This document shows, in pieces, positions 15,968 through 23,807 of a stretch of DNA of 40,307 bases. The stretch is taken from NCBI GenBank assembly GCA_049974865.1, contig JBNGCX010000036.1:1-40307 (forward strand). Direction: 5' to 3'. The notes beneath the pieces were generated by a model that was not told where the DNA came from, searched no databases, and saw only the letters and a program-made list of their open reading frames with translations. Within the stretch, counting starts at the first letter, position 1, and each line of letters starts with the position of its first letter. The DNA comes from JAGSOU01 sp049974865 (GTDB lineage Bacteria; Pseudomonadota; Alphaproteobacteria; Rhodobacterales; Rhodobacteraceae). The translations under genes and the position numbers were made by a program.

Positions 15968-16977
15968 CAGTTGCCGCAGATTCCCTGCAGGCGGATCCAG
16001 TCGGCATCGGTCAGCACCGGCTCGTGGGTGCGGCCGCGCATCGGATCGGCCTCGATCAGGCCCAGCACGGTCTCGCCCGAAATATCCAGCGCGTAGGCAT
16101 AGGGCGACGAGGGCACGCCGGCCTCGGCAAAGCGGGCCAGCAGGGTTTCGTCCGCCAGCGGGCGGGGCGGGGCGGTAGGCAGTTCCTCGGCATAGGCACG
16201 CAGGGCGCTGTCGGGCAGGCTGCCGGTGGTCAGCAGGCGGAAGGTGGCGCGCAGCCCCACCGCGTGTAGCATGGTCTGCAACGGGTCGGTCGCGGCGGCG
16301 CGGGCGCGCTCGGCCAGGATGAAACCGGCGGCCACGTCGGGGCTGTCGTAATCCTCGACCAGCGCCCGGTTCAGCAGGACCAGCCCGCCGGGCAGATGCG
16401 CGGACCGCGGGATGCCCGCAGGCAGCACCACGGCCCGGCCCCGGCCGGGCAGGCGGGCGCCGAGGCGGGCCAGGGCCTGCCGCCCGCCCGCCTCGCGGCA
16501 GGGCAGGCCCGAGACGCGGGTGATCTGGGCCAACAGGGCCGAGCCGATCTCGGCGCGGGCCGGCGCGGGCACCACCGAGGCCGTGTGGCGCACCAGCGCG
16601 CCGGGCATCCAGAACAGGCCCAGCGCCAGCACCGCCGCCAGGCTGCCGCCGAGGGCGAGCAGCCGCAGCCTCCCGCGATGGGGACGGGCGCGGGCGATGG
16701 CGCCGCGCACGGTCTCGATCGCCTCGATCATCAGGTCGTCCTCGACCTCCAGCGTCTCGCCGCTGTCGGGATCGGGGGAATAAAGCGCGGGCAGGGTGCC
16801 GGGATTGACCCGGGCCACGGCGGCCAGCGACCAGTGGGTCAGGGGCCGGGCCTGCCCGTCGGCGATCACGAGCGAGGCATCGCCGAAGGTGACGATCACG
16901 TCGCGCCGCTGGGCCTGCGGCGATTCACGCCAGAGGCCGGGGCTTTCCAGCCGTTCGAATTGCTTGAGCGCCGTCAT
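15967..16977 (-). CDS. Membrane protein with a degenerate M48-like peptidase domain
   Basis: A 336-residue protein I do not recognise by name. Residues 1-100 look cytoplasmic and beta-rich (VIVTFGDASLVIADGQARPLTHWSL). One transmembrane helix spans about 104-124. The rest faces the periplasm. Around 195-232 the order LPGGLVLLNRALVEDYDSPDVAAGFILAERAR follows the pattern of M48 peptidases (LPGG, a strand, then AAVLAHExxH). However, both zinc-binding histidines are replaced: Ala222 and Arg226 stand where HExxH needs His, and only Glu223 is kept. If the homology is right, it is a pseudopeptidase or a substrate/adaptor protein. The start follows no strong ribosome site but fits the domain layout. 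It lies upstream of nothing obviously related. Confidence 0.75.
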   Translation of the reverse strand: MTALKQFERLESPGLWRESPQAQRRDVIVTFGDASLVIADGQARPLTHWSLAAVARVNPGTLPALYSPDPDSGETLEVEDDLMIEAIETVRGAIARARPHRGRLRLLALGGSLAAVLALGLFWMPGALVRHTASVVPAPARAEIGSALLAQITRVSGLPCREAGGRQALARLGARLPGRGRAVVLPAGIPRSAHLPGGLVLLNRALVEDYDSPDVAAGFILAERARAAATDPLQTMLHAVGLRATFRLLTTGSLPDSALRAYAEELPTAPPRPLADETLLARFAEAGVPSSPYAYALDISGETVLGLIEADPMRGRTHEPVLTDADWIRLQGICGN

Positions 16978-17063
16978 CGCGGCCCTGTCCTGCCCGTTAT
17001 TGGTTTCGGGCGCGATGTTATCCCAGGGACCGGGGGGCGACAATGCCGCCCCGCGGCACAGCC

Positions 17064-18698
17064 CTAACCCGGCAGCGCCTTGGCCCGCTCCCTCAGTTGG
17101 AATTTCTGGATCTTGCCGGTCGAGGTCTTGGGCAGTTCCTCGAAGATCACCCGCTTGGGCGTCTTGAACCCGGCCAGATGCTCGCGGCAGAACCTGATCA
17201 GTTCCTCCTCGGTCGGGTCTTCGCCCGGCTTTAGTTCGACAAAGGCGCAGGGCACCTCGCCCCAGGTCTCGTCGGGCTTGGCCACCACGGCGCAGAGCGC
17301 CACTGCCGGATGGTGCATCAGCACGCCCTCGACCTCGACCGAACTGACGTTCTCGCCGCCCGAGATGATGATGTCCTTGGCCCGGTCGGTGATCTTGATA
17401 TAGCCGTCGGGATGGCGGAAGGCGACGTCGCCGGAATGGAAATAGCCCCCTGCGAAGCTTTCGGCCGTGGCCTCGGGGTTCTTGTAGTAGCCCTTCATCA
17501 CGATATTGCCGCGCATCATGATCTCGCCCGCCGTCTCGCCGTCGCGGGGCACGTGGTTCATGGCCTCGTCCATCACCGTGGCCTCTTCCAGCATCGGCAT
17601 GGCGACGCCGGTGCGGGCCTTGATCGCGGCGCGCTCGGCCTGGGGCAGGTCGTCCCACTTGTCCTGCCAGGTGCATTCGGTGGCGGGTCCGTAGGTTTCG
17701 GTCAGGCCGTAGACCTGCGTGACGTTGAAGCCCAGCGGCTCGATCTTGGCCAGCGTCGCGGCGGGCGGCGGAGCGCCGGCGGTGAAGACCTCGACCACGT
17801 GGTCGAAGGGCATCCGGTCATCCTCATGCGCGTTGACGATGGCGTTCAGCACGATCGGCGCGCCGCCGAAATGCGTGGCGCCCTCGACCGAGATCGCGTG
17901 GTAGATGTTTTTCGCCGTGATGTCACGGCAGCAGATGATGGTGCCCGCCAGCGCCGGGATCATCCACGGGTGGCACCAGCTGTTGCAGTGGAACAGCGGC
18001 ACGATGGTCAGCAGGCGCGGATACATGGTCATCCGCCACGAGATCACCTGCCCCAGCGTCGACAGGTACGCGCCGCGGTGGTGATAGACCACGCCCTTGG
18101 GCCGCCCCGTGGTGCCCGAGGTGTAGTTGAGCGAGATGCTCTCCCACTCATCCTCGGGCATGATCCAGTCGAAACCGGGGTCGGCGGCGGCCAGCATGTC
18201 CTCGTATTCCGCGTGCCGGCCCGAGGGCTGGAAGCCCGCCTCGTGATCGGCGACCTCGATGATCTCGGGCGCCTCGCCTTCTTGCATGTCCGAGATGGCG
18301 GCCTCGGCCAGTTCCAGCAGGGCACTGTCGACCAGCACCGCCTTGGCCCCGCCATGGGCAAGGATGTAGCTGACGGTTTCGCGCTCCAGCCGCGTGTTGA
18401 TGGTGTTCAGCACCGCGCCGCAGGCGGGCACGCCCCAGCTGCTTTCAACCTGTGCGGCGATATTGGGTAGAAGGGTGGCCACCACGTCGCCCGGCCTCAC
18501 CCCGCGTGCGGCCAGCGCTGAGGCCAGCCGCGTCACCCGTTCGTGAAGCTGGGCGTAGGTAAACCGGCGCGAGCGGTCGATCAGCGCGTCGTGATCGGGG
18601 AAAATGTCGGCTGCGCGCCGCAGATGCGACAGCGGTGTCAGCGGCACGTGGTTCGCAGCGCATTTCTCAAGCCCGGTTTCGTCGGCCAGCCAGCCCAT
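17064..18698 (-). CDS. Acyl-CoA ligase, DmdB/medium-chain type
   Basis: This is an ANL-superfamily AMP-forming CoA ligase of 544 residues. The core motifs are intact: NYTSGTTGRPKGVVYHHRG (P-loop), YGLTETYGPAT, GYFHSGDVAFRHPDGY, ITDRAKDIIISGGENVSS, and the C-terminal catalytic lysine in PKTSTGKIQKFQLRE. Length and sequence style resemble the roseobacter 3-methylmercaptopropionyl-CoA ligase DmdB and related short/medium-chain ligases. The substrate cannot be settled from sequence alone. No other DMSP-demethylation gene adjoins it, so a general fatty acyl-CoA or branched-chain substrate is equally possible. The gene stands alone on its strand, divergent from the sulfotransferase-like gene. Confidence 0.85.
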   Translation of the reverse strand: MGWLADETGLEKCAANHVPLTPLSHLRRAADIFPDHDALIDRSRRFTYAQLHERVTRLASALAARGVRPGDVVATLLPNIAAQVESSWGVPACGAVLNTINTRLERETVSYILAHGGAKAVLVDSALLELAEAAISDMQEGEAPEIIEVADHEAGFQPSGRHAEYEDMLAAADPGFDWIMPEDEWESISLNYTSGTTGRPKGVVYHHRGAYLSTLGQVISWRMTMYPRLLTIVPLFHCNSWCHPWMIPALAGTIICCRDITAKNIYHAISVEGATHFGGAPIVLNAIVNAHEDDRMPFDHVVEVFTAGAPPPAATLAKIEPLGFNVTQVYGLTETYGPATECTWQDKWDDLPQAERAAIKARTGVAMPMLEEATVMDEAMNHVPRDGETAGEIMMRGNIVMKGYYKNPEATAESFAGGYFHSGDVAFRHPDGYIKITDRAKDIIISGGENVSSVEVEGVLMHHPAVALCAVVAKPDETWGEVPCAFVELKPGEDPTEEELIRFCREHLAGFKTPKRVIFEELPKTSTGKIQKFQLRERAKALPG

Positions 18699-18808
18699 AA
18701 GCTCCTCCCTCGCGATGGTCCTGACCCGGGATATTGGCGGGGCGGTCCGCGTTTGGAAAGGGGCAAAACCGGCTTGGCGGGGCAGGGGGGCTGGCCTAGG
18801 CTCTGGCC

Positions 18809-19453
18809 ATGATCGTCTCGCATGGCCGGCGCTATATCTTCGTCCACATCCCCAAGACCGGCGGCACCGCGCTGAGCTTGGCGCTGGAGGCGCGGGCGAT
18901 GAAGAACGACATCCTGATCGGCGACACGCCCAAGGCGCGCCGGAGGCGGCGGCGGTTGGAGGGCGTGCAGACCTCGGGACGGCTGTGGAAACACGCGCGG
19001 CTCAGTGACATCTACGGGCTGGTGGGCCAGCAAGAGATCGAGGAATTCTTCACCTTCACCCTGGTGCGCAACCCCTGGGACCGGCTGGTCAGCTATTACC
19101 ATTGGCTGCGGGTGCAGGCGTTCGACCACCCGGCGGTGCGGCTGGCGCAGCGGTCGGACTTTCCCGGCTTCCTTGACCACCCCCGGACCCGCGCCAGCCT
19201 CGCCGCCGCACCCTATCGCAGCTACATGCTGGACCGCGGCGGGGTCGAGCGCTGCAACGCCTTCATCCGGCTGGAGCATCTGGACGAGGACCTGGCCTCG
19301 CTGGCGGCGCATCTGGGCTTCAGGCCGGAAATGGGGCGGGCTAACGCCTCGGAGCGGCAGGTCGATTACCGGGGGTACTACACCGATTCTCTGGCCACCC
19401 TCGTGGCGCAAATCTGCGCGCCGGACATCGAGCGTTTCGGATATAAATTCTAG
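18809..19453 (+). CDS. Sulfotransferase-family protein
   Basis: A 214-residue protein with the two PAPS-binding motifs of the Sulfotransfer_2 group. The 5'-phosphosulfate loop is HIPKTGGTAL at residues 13-22, and the 3'-phosphate site is TLVRNPWDRLVSYYHWLR near residue 87. Such enzymes transfer sulfate from PAPS to carbohydrates or other acceptors. Many bacterial members of this size have no known substrate, and the acceptor here is unknown. The basic run KARRRRRRLEG around residue 50 is unusual. It stands alone between divergent and unrelated genes and is followed by a long imperfect hairpin. Confidence 0.8.
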   Translation: MIVSHGRRYIFVHIPKTGGTALSLALEARAMKNDILIGDTPKARRRRRRLEGVQTSGRLWKHARLSDIYGLVGQQEIEEFFTFTLVRNPWDRLVSYYHWLRVQAFDHPAVRLAQRSDFPGFLDHPRTRASLAAAPYRSYMLDRGGVERCNAFIRLEHLDEDLASLAAHLGFRPEMGRANASERQVDYRGYYTDSLATLVAQICAPDIERFGYKF

Positions 19454-19457
19454 CTTT

Positions 19458-19506
19458 TGGCGGGATTGTCGTGATTAACGAAACGATAATCGCAATTTTC
19501 CCGCCA
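19458..19506 (+). terminator. Long imperfect hairpin after the sulfotransferase gene
   Basis: The outer arms TGGCGGGA (19458-19465) and TCCCGCCA (19499-19506) are perfect. Inside them TTG/CAA and GATTA/TAATC also pair, with bulges. It starts 4 bases after the stop codon. It lacks a T-tail, so it may protect the transcript end or act as a bidirectional structure. Confidence 0.45.
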
Positions 19507-19540
19507 TGGTTGTGCATGCCCCGCAATCGCCACATTTCGA

Positions 19541-19552
19541 GCCAAATTTGGC
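19541..19552. promoter_or_regulatory. 12-bp perfect palindrome GCCAAATTTGGC upstream of the Hint gene
   Basis: GCCAAATTTGGC lies 118 bases upstream of the Hint-domain gene start, in a locally AT-rich 216-base gap. A second small dyad, TTCCC-N5-GGGAA (19583-19597), and a CCAATTTCC run follow. It is a candidate operator for an unknown regulator. Confidence 0.35.
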
Positions 19553-19669
19553 CGCACTCCGCGTGCGTCGTGCAGGTTCAATTTCCCAAATCGGGAATCG
19601 GTGTGCTGCCAATTTCCACATTCCCATTGTCCTGAGGCGGCGATGCCGCACAACGGAAGGAAAGAAGCG

Positions 19670-20377
19670 ATGAGGATGGGCCCGAAAAACGGTTTCCGCG
19701 GTGCCAGCACTCATGAGTATGTCGCGCTCGACGAGGCGTGGGACGATGCAACCGACCACGGCGCGCATCCGGCTGCGGACATGACGGCCGGCCTGGTCGT
19801 GGGCACAATGGTGGCCACCCAGGACGGCTGGCGCGCGGTGGAAACGCTGCGCGAGGGCGACAAGGTGATGACCTTCGACGGCGGGCTGCAGCCGATCGCC
19901 GGGATCCGGCACGGGATGCTGTGGACCGCGCCGATGGTCTGCCCGGAGCCGCTGTGGCCGCTGAGCGTGCCCGCCGGCGCCTTGGGCAACGTCCAGAGCA
20001 TGACCCTGTTGCCGGATCAGCCCGTGATGGTCGAATCCGACACCGCCGAGGACATCTTCGGCGACCCCTTCGTCCTGGTGCCGGCCAGCGTGCTGGAGGG
20101 CCGCCTGGGCATCGAGCGGGTCCTGCCCGCCGAGGCGGTCGAGGTGGTGGCGCTCGGCTTCGAGAATGACGAGATGATCTACGTGAACGGCTCGGCGCTG
20201 GCCTTCTGCCCGTCGCATATCGCCGGCACCGTGATGCCCCTGGATGAGCTGGACGCGGAGCGCGACGAACAGATGGCGTATCACGTTCTGTCGCCGATGG
20301 AGGCCCACGCCATTCTCGGCGAAACCGGCTCCGGCGCATCCGAGGACGCGCCGGAACGCGGTAGTCACGCGGCCTGA
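19670..20377 (+). CDS. Hint-domain protein lacking the splicing cysteine
   Basis: A 235-residue protein whose centre matches the Hint_2 (hedgehog/intein-like) fold common in Rhodobacteraceae: LVVGTMVATQDGWRAVETLREGDKVMTFDGG, then hydrophobic strands ending in VMPLDELDAE. In autoprocessing Hint domains a Cys or Ser sits about five residues before the GT. Here that position is Gly (GLVVGT), so self-cleavage by the usual route is unlikely. The start at MRMGPKN is favoured by AAGGAAAG just upstream; in-frame ATGs at 19643 and earlier lack one. No signal peptide is seen. The 3' end overlaps the convergent beta-oxidation gene by 13 bases. Function unknown. Confidence 0.75.
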   Translation: MRMGPKNGFRGASTHEYVALDEAWDDATDHGAHPAADMTAGLVVGTMVATQDGWRAVETLREGDKVMTFDGGLQPIAGIRHGMLWTAPMVCPEPLWPLSVPAGALGNVQSMTLLPDQPVMVESDTAEDIFGDPFVLVPASVLEGRLGIERVLPAEAVEVVALGFENDEMIYVNGSALAFCPSHIAGTVMPLDELDAERDEQMAYHVLSPMEAHAILGETGSGASEDAPERGSHAA

Positions 20378-22566
20378 GCCGCATCCGGGCCGAAGCGGCC
20401 GTAGAAGCTTTCGCCCTTTTCGGCCATTTCCCGCAACAGCTCCGGCGCCGCGAACCGCGCGCCATGCGTCCGTTCCAGCGCCTCGCACAGCGCGACGGCC
20501 CGCGGCGCACCGAGGATGTCCAGCCAGCTGAACGGCCCGCCCGACCAGGGCGCGAAGCCCCAGCCCAGGATCGCCCCCACGTCGCCTTCGCGGATGTCGG
20601 CCAGCACGCCTTCCTCTAGGGCGCGGACGGCCTCCAGCACCTGTGCGAGCAGCAGGCGGTGCTGAACCTCTGAAAGCTCGGGCTGTTCGGCGGCCAGCGG
20701 GAATTTTTCGCCCAGGCCCTGCCAGAGCCCCTGGCGCTTGCCCTTCTCGTCATAGGCATAGAAGCCCGCCTTGGCCTTGCGGCCCAGCCGGCCCTCGTCG
20801 GCCATCCAGAACAGCACCTCGTCCACGGCCCCGTCCGGATAGGCGTCGCCCATCGCGGCCTTGGTGGCCTTGGCGATCTTCACCCCCAGATCGATCGAGG
20901 TTTCGTCGACCAGTTGCAGCGGGCCCAGCGGCATGCCGACCAGCTTGGCCGCGTTCTCGATCAGCGCGGGCGCCACGCCCTCGCGCACCATGCGGATGCC
21001 CTCGTTGATATAGGGGATGATGCAGCGGTTGGCGTAGAAGAAGCGCGCGTCGTTGACCACGATCGGCGTCTTGCGGATCTGGCGGACGTAGTCCAGCGCC
21101 TTGGCCACGGCGCGGTCGCCGGTGTCGCGCCCCTTGATGATCTCGACCAGCATCATCTTCTCGACGGGCGAGAAGAAATGGATGCCGATGAACTGCTCGG
21201 GCCGCTGGCTGGCCTTGGCCAGGCCCGTGATGGGCAGGGTTGAGGTGTTGGTGGCAAAGATGCAGTCCTCGCCAACCACGTCCTCGACCGTCTTCGTCAC
21301 CTCGGCCTTGATGCCCGGGTCCTCGAACACCGCCTCGATGATCAGGTCGCAGCCGCTTAGCGCGGCGTAGTCGGTGGTGGCGGTGATCAGGCCGAGCACC
21401 TGCTCCTTCTTCTCGGGGGTGGCCTTCTTGCGGGAAATGCCCTTGTCCATATAGGCCTCGGTATAGGCCTTGCCGCGGTCCGCGGCCTCCTGCTGCTGGT
21501 CGACCAGCACCACCTCGATGCCCGCCAGCGCCGAGACCAGCGCGATCCCCGCGCCCATCATGCCAGCGCCCAGCACGCCGACCTTCTTGACCTTCTGGTC
21601 CTCGACGGCGGGACGGTTCGCGCCCTTCTCCAACGCCTCCTTGTTGATGAAGAGGCTGCGGATCATGGCGCTGGACGAGGGGTTCATCAGCACGTTGGTG
21701 AACCAGCGCGCCTCGATCTTCAGCGCGGTGTCGAAGGGCACCAGTGCCCCCTCGTAGACCGCGCTCAGCAGCGCCTTGGCCGCCGGGTAGACGCCCTGCG
21801 TCTTGCCGTTGACCATGGCCGAGGCGCCGACGAAGGTCATGAAGCCCGCCGGGTGATAGGGCGCGCCGCCGGGCATCTTGTAACCCTTCTCGTCCCAGGG
21901 CTTGACGATCTTGGGCCCGGACAGGACCCATTCCTTGGCCTTGGCGATCAGTTCGTCGGCCGGGACCACCTCGTCGATCACGCCCGCGGCTTTGGCCTTT
22001 TTCGGATCGTTTAGCTTGCCTTCCAGCAGCAGGGGGGCGGCGGCCATCGCGCCCATCTTGCGCACCAGCCGGGTCGTGCCGCCCGCACCGGGGAAGATGC
22101 CGACCATGATCTCGGGCAGGCCGATCTTGGCCTTGGGGTTGTCGGCGGCAAAGATCCGGTGGCAGGCCAGCGGAATCTCCAGCCCGATCCCCAGCGCAGT
22201 GCCGGGCAGGGCGGCGGCAATGGGCTTGCCGCCCTTGTTGGTCTTGGGGTCCATGCCCGCGCGCTCGATCTTGCGCAGGATGGCGTGCATGCCCATCACG
22301 CCCTCGAACAGGCCCTTGGCGGGGGTGCCGCCGGCGTTCTCCTTCATCTTGGCGATGACGTTGAGGTCCATGCCGCCCGCGAAGGAGCCGGGCTTGCCCG
22401 AGGTGATGATCACGCCCTCGACGGCATCATCGGCCAGCGCCGCGTCGATATGCGCCTCGAGGTCCAGGAAACCCTGTTCGTTCATCACGTTCATCGACTT
22501 GCCCTGGGTGTCCCAGGTGATGATCGCGACGCCGTCCGCGTCCACGGAGTAGCTGAAATCACTCAT
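20365..22566 (-). CDS. fadJ: FadJ/FadB-like 3-hydroxyacyl-CoA dehydrogenase/enoyl-CoA hydratase
   Basis: This multifunctional beta-oxidation enzyme of 733 residues hydrates trans-2-enoyl-CoA and then oxidises the 3-hydroxyacyl-CoA with NAD. The N-terminal crotonase domain carries both expected glutamates, in GIGLEIPLACHR and GLPEIMVGIFPGAGGTTRL, with the oxyanion block SFAGGMDL. The dehydrogenase domain has the Rossmann motif GVLGAGMMGAGIAL near residue 330, the catalytic GIHFFSPVEKMMLVEII, and NDARFFYANRC. It lies 12 bases after the thiolase gene, giving the FadA-FadB-type pair. It ends convergently within the Hint gene, with no terminator between them. Confidence 0.94.
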   Translation of the reverse strand: MSDFSYSVDADGVAIITWDTQGKSMNVMNEQGFLDLEAHIDAALADDAVEGVIITSGKPGSFAGGMDLNVIAKMKENAGGTPAKGLFEGVMGMHAILRKIERAGMDPKTNKGGKPIAAALPGTALGIGLEIPLACHRIFAADNPKAKIGLPEIMVGIFPGAGGTTRLVRKMGAMAAAPLLLEGKLNDPKKAKAAGVIDEVVPADELIAKAKEWVLSGPKIVKPWDEKGYKMPGGAPYHPAGFMTFVGASAMVNGKTQGVYPAAKALLSAVYEGALVPFDTALKIEARWFTNVLMNPSSSAMIRSLFINKEALEKGANRPAVEDQKVKKVGVLGAGMMGAGIALVSALAGIEVVLVDQQQEAADRGKAYTEAYMDKGISRKKATPEKKEQVLGLITATTDYAALSGCDLIIEAVFEDPGIKAEVTKTVEDVVGEDCIFATNTSTLPITGLAKASQRPEQFIGIHFFSPVEKMMLVEIIKGRDTGDRAVAKALDYVRQIRKTPIVVNDARFFYANRCIIPYINEGIRMVREGVAPALIENAAKLVGMPLGPLQLVDETSIDLGVKIAKATKAAMGDAYPDGAVDEVLFWMADEGRLGRKAKAGFYAYDEKGKRQGLWQGLGEKFPLAAEQPELSEVQHRLLLAQVLEAVRALEEGVLADIREGDVGAILGWGFAPWSGGPFSWLDILGAPRAVALCEALERTHGARFAAPELLREMAEKGESFYGRFGPDAAQAA

Positions 22567-22578
22567 TGGTCTTGCTCC

Positions 22579-23790
22579 TTACACGCGTTCGATGATGGTG
22601 GCCGCGCCCATGCCGGAGGCGATGCAAAGCGTGGCCAGCCCCACGCCCTTGCCCGAGCGTTCCAGCTCATCCAAAAGCGTTCCGATGATGATTGCGCCGG
22701 TGGCGCCCAGCGGGTGGCCCATGGCAATGGCCCCGCCGTTGACGTTCACCTTGTCGGCATCCACGTCGAAGGCCTGCATGAAGCGCAGCACCACCGCGGC
22801 GAAGGCCTCGTTCACCTCGAAGAGGTCGATGTCGGAGATCGCCATGCCGTTGTCGGCCAGGATCTTTTCGGTCACCGGCACCGGGCCGGTCAGCATGATG
22901 GTGGGGTCGGTGCCGATCTTGGCCGTGGCGCGGATGCGGGCGCGCGGTTTCAGCCCGTGTTTCTCGCCGAATTCCTTGTTGCCGATCAGCACGGCGGCCG
23001 AGCCGTCCACGATGCCCGAGGAATTGCCCGCGTGATGCACGTGCTCGATCCGCTCCAGGTGCGGATATTTCATCAGCGCGACCTTGTCGAAGCCGGGCAT
23101 CACCTCGCCCATCTCCTTGAAGCTGGGCTTGAGAGCGCCGAGCGCCTGCATGTCGGTGCCCGGGCGCATGTATTCGTCCCGGTCGAGGATCGGCAGGCCG
23201 TTGACGTCGCGCACGGTGACGATGGATTTTTCGAAGCGGTTGTCGGCCCAGGCCTCGGCCGCGCGCCGCTGGCTTTCCACCGCCAGCGCGTCGACATCGG
23301 CGCGGCTGAAACCGTATTCGGTGGCGATGATGTCGGCCGAGATGCCCTGCGGCACGAAATAGGTGCTCATGGCGATCGAGGGGTCGACCGCGATCGCCGC
23401 GCCGTCCGAGCCCATGGCCACCCGGCCCATCATCTCGATGCCGCCGGCGATATAGGCCTCGCCGGCGCCGCCCCTGACCTGGTTGGCGGCGAGGTTCACC
23501 GCCTCCATGCCGGAGGCGCAGAAGCGGTTGATCGACAGGCCGGGGATGGATTCATCCAGGTCCGAGGCCAGCACCGCGGTGCGCGCCAGGCAGCCGCCCT
23601 GCTCGCCCACCTGGGTGACATTGCCCCAGATCACGTCCTCGACGGCGTGGCCGTCCAGGTTGTTGCGGTCCTTCACGGCGTTCAGGATTTCGGCCGACAG
23701 GCGGGCGCTGGTCACCTCGTGCAGCGCGCCGTCCTTGCGGCCCTTACCGCGCGGGCTGCGCACGGCGTCGTAGATATAGGCTTCGGTCAT
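22579..23790 (-). CDS. fadA: Acetyl-CoA acyltransferase (3-ketoacyl-CoA thiolase)
   Basis: The thiolase cleaves 3-ketoacyl-CoA with CoA to acetyl-CoA and a shortened acyl-CoA, the last step of beta-oxidation. The 403-residue protein carries all three catalytic elements: Cys91 in INRFCASGMEAV, His359 in AMGHPLGATGA, and Cys389 in LCIASGMGAA, along with VNEAFA. It sits directly upstream of the FadJ-like gene and downstream of the GST in one minus-strand operon. A biosynthetic acetyl-CoA acetyltransferase role is less likely given the partner enzymes. Confidence 0.94.
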   Translation of the reverse strand: MTEAYIYDAVRSPRGKGRKDGALHEVTSARLSAEILNAVKDRNNLDGHAVEDVIWGNVTQVGEQGGCLARTAVLASDLDESIPGLSINRFCASGMEAVNLAANQVRGGAGEAYIAGGIEMMGRVAMGSDGAAIAVDPSIAMSTYFVPQGISADIIATEYGFSRADVDALAVESQRRAAEAWADNRFEKSIVTVRDVNGLPILDRDEYMRPGTDMQALGALKPSFKEMGEVMPGFDKVALMKYPHLERIEHVHHAGNSSGIVDGSAAVLIGNKEFGEKHGLKPRARIRATAKIGTDPTIMLTGPVPVTEKILADNGMAISDIDLFEVNEAFAAVVLRFMQAFDVDADKVNVNGGAIAMGHPLGATGAIIIGTLLDELERSGKGVGLATLCIASGMGAATIIERV

Positions 23791-23807
23791 GCTTTGCCTC
23801 TTCTTGG

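Noticed and set aside
17034..17052. GGGGCG/CGCCCC stem after the acyl-CoA ligase gene as a terminator
   Set aside because: Only 6 bp with no T-run in a very GC-rich stretch; too weak to list as a feature.
19670..20377. An intein or self-splicing hedgehog protein
   Set aside because: The catalytic Cys/Ser position is Gly and there is no visible C-terminal His-Asn junction.
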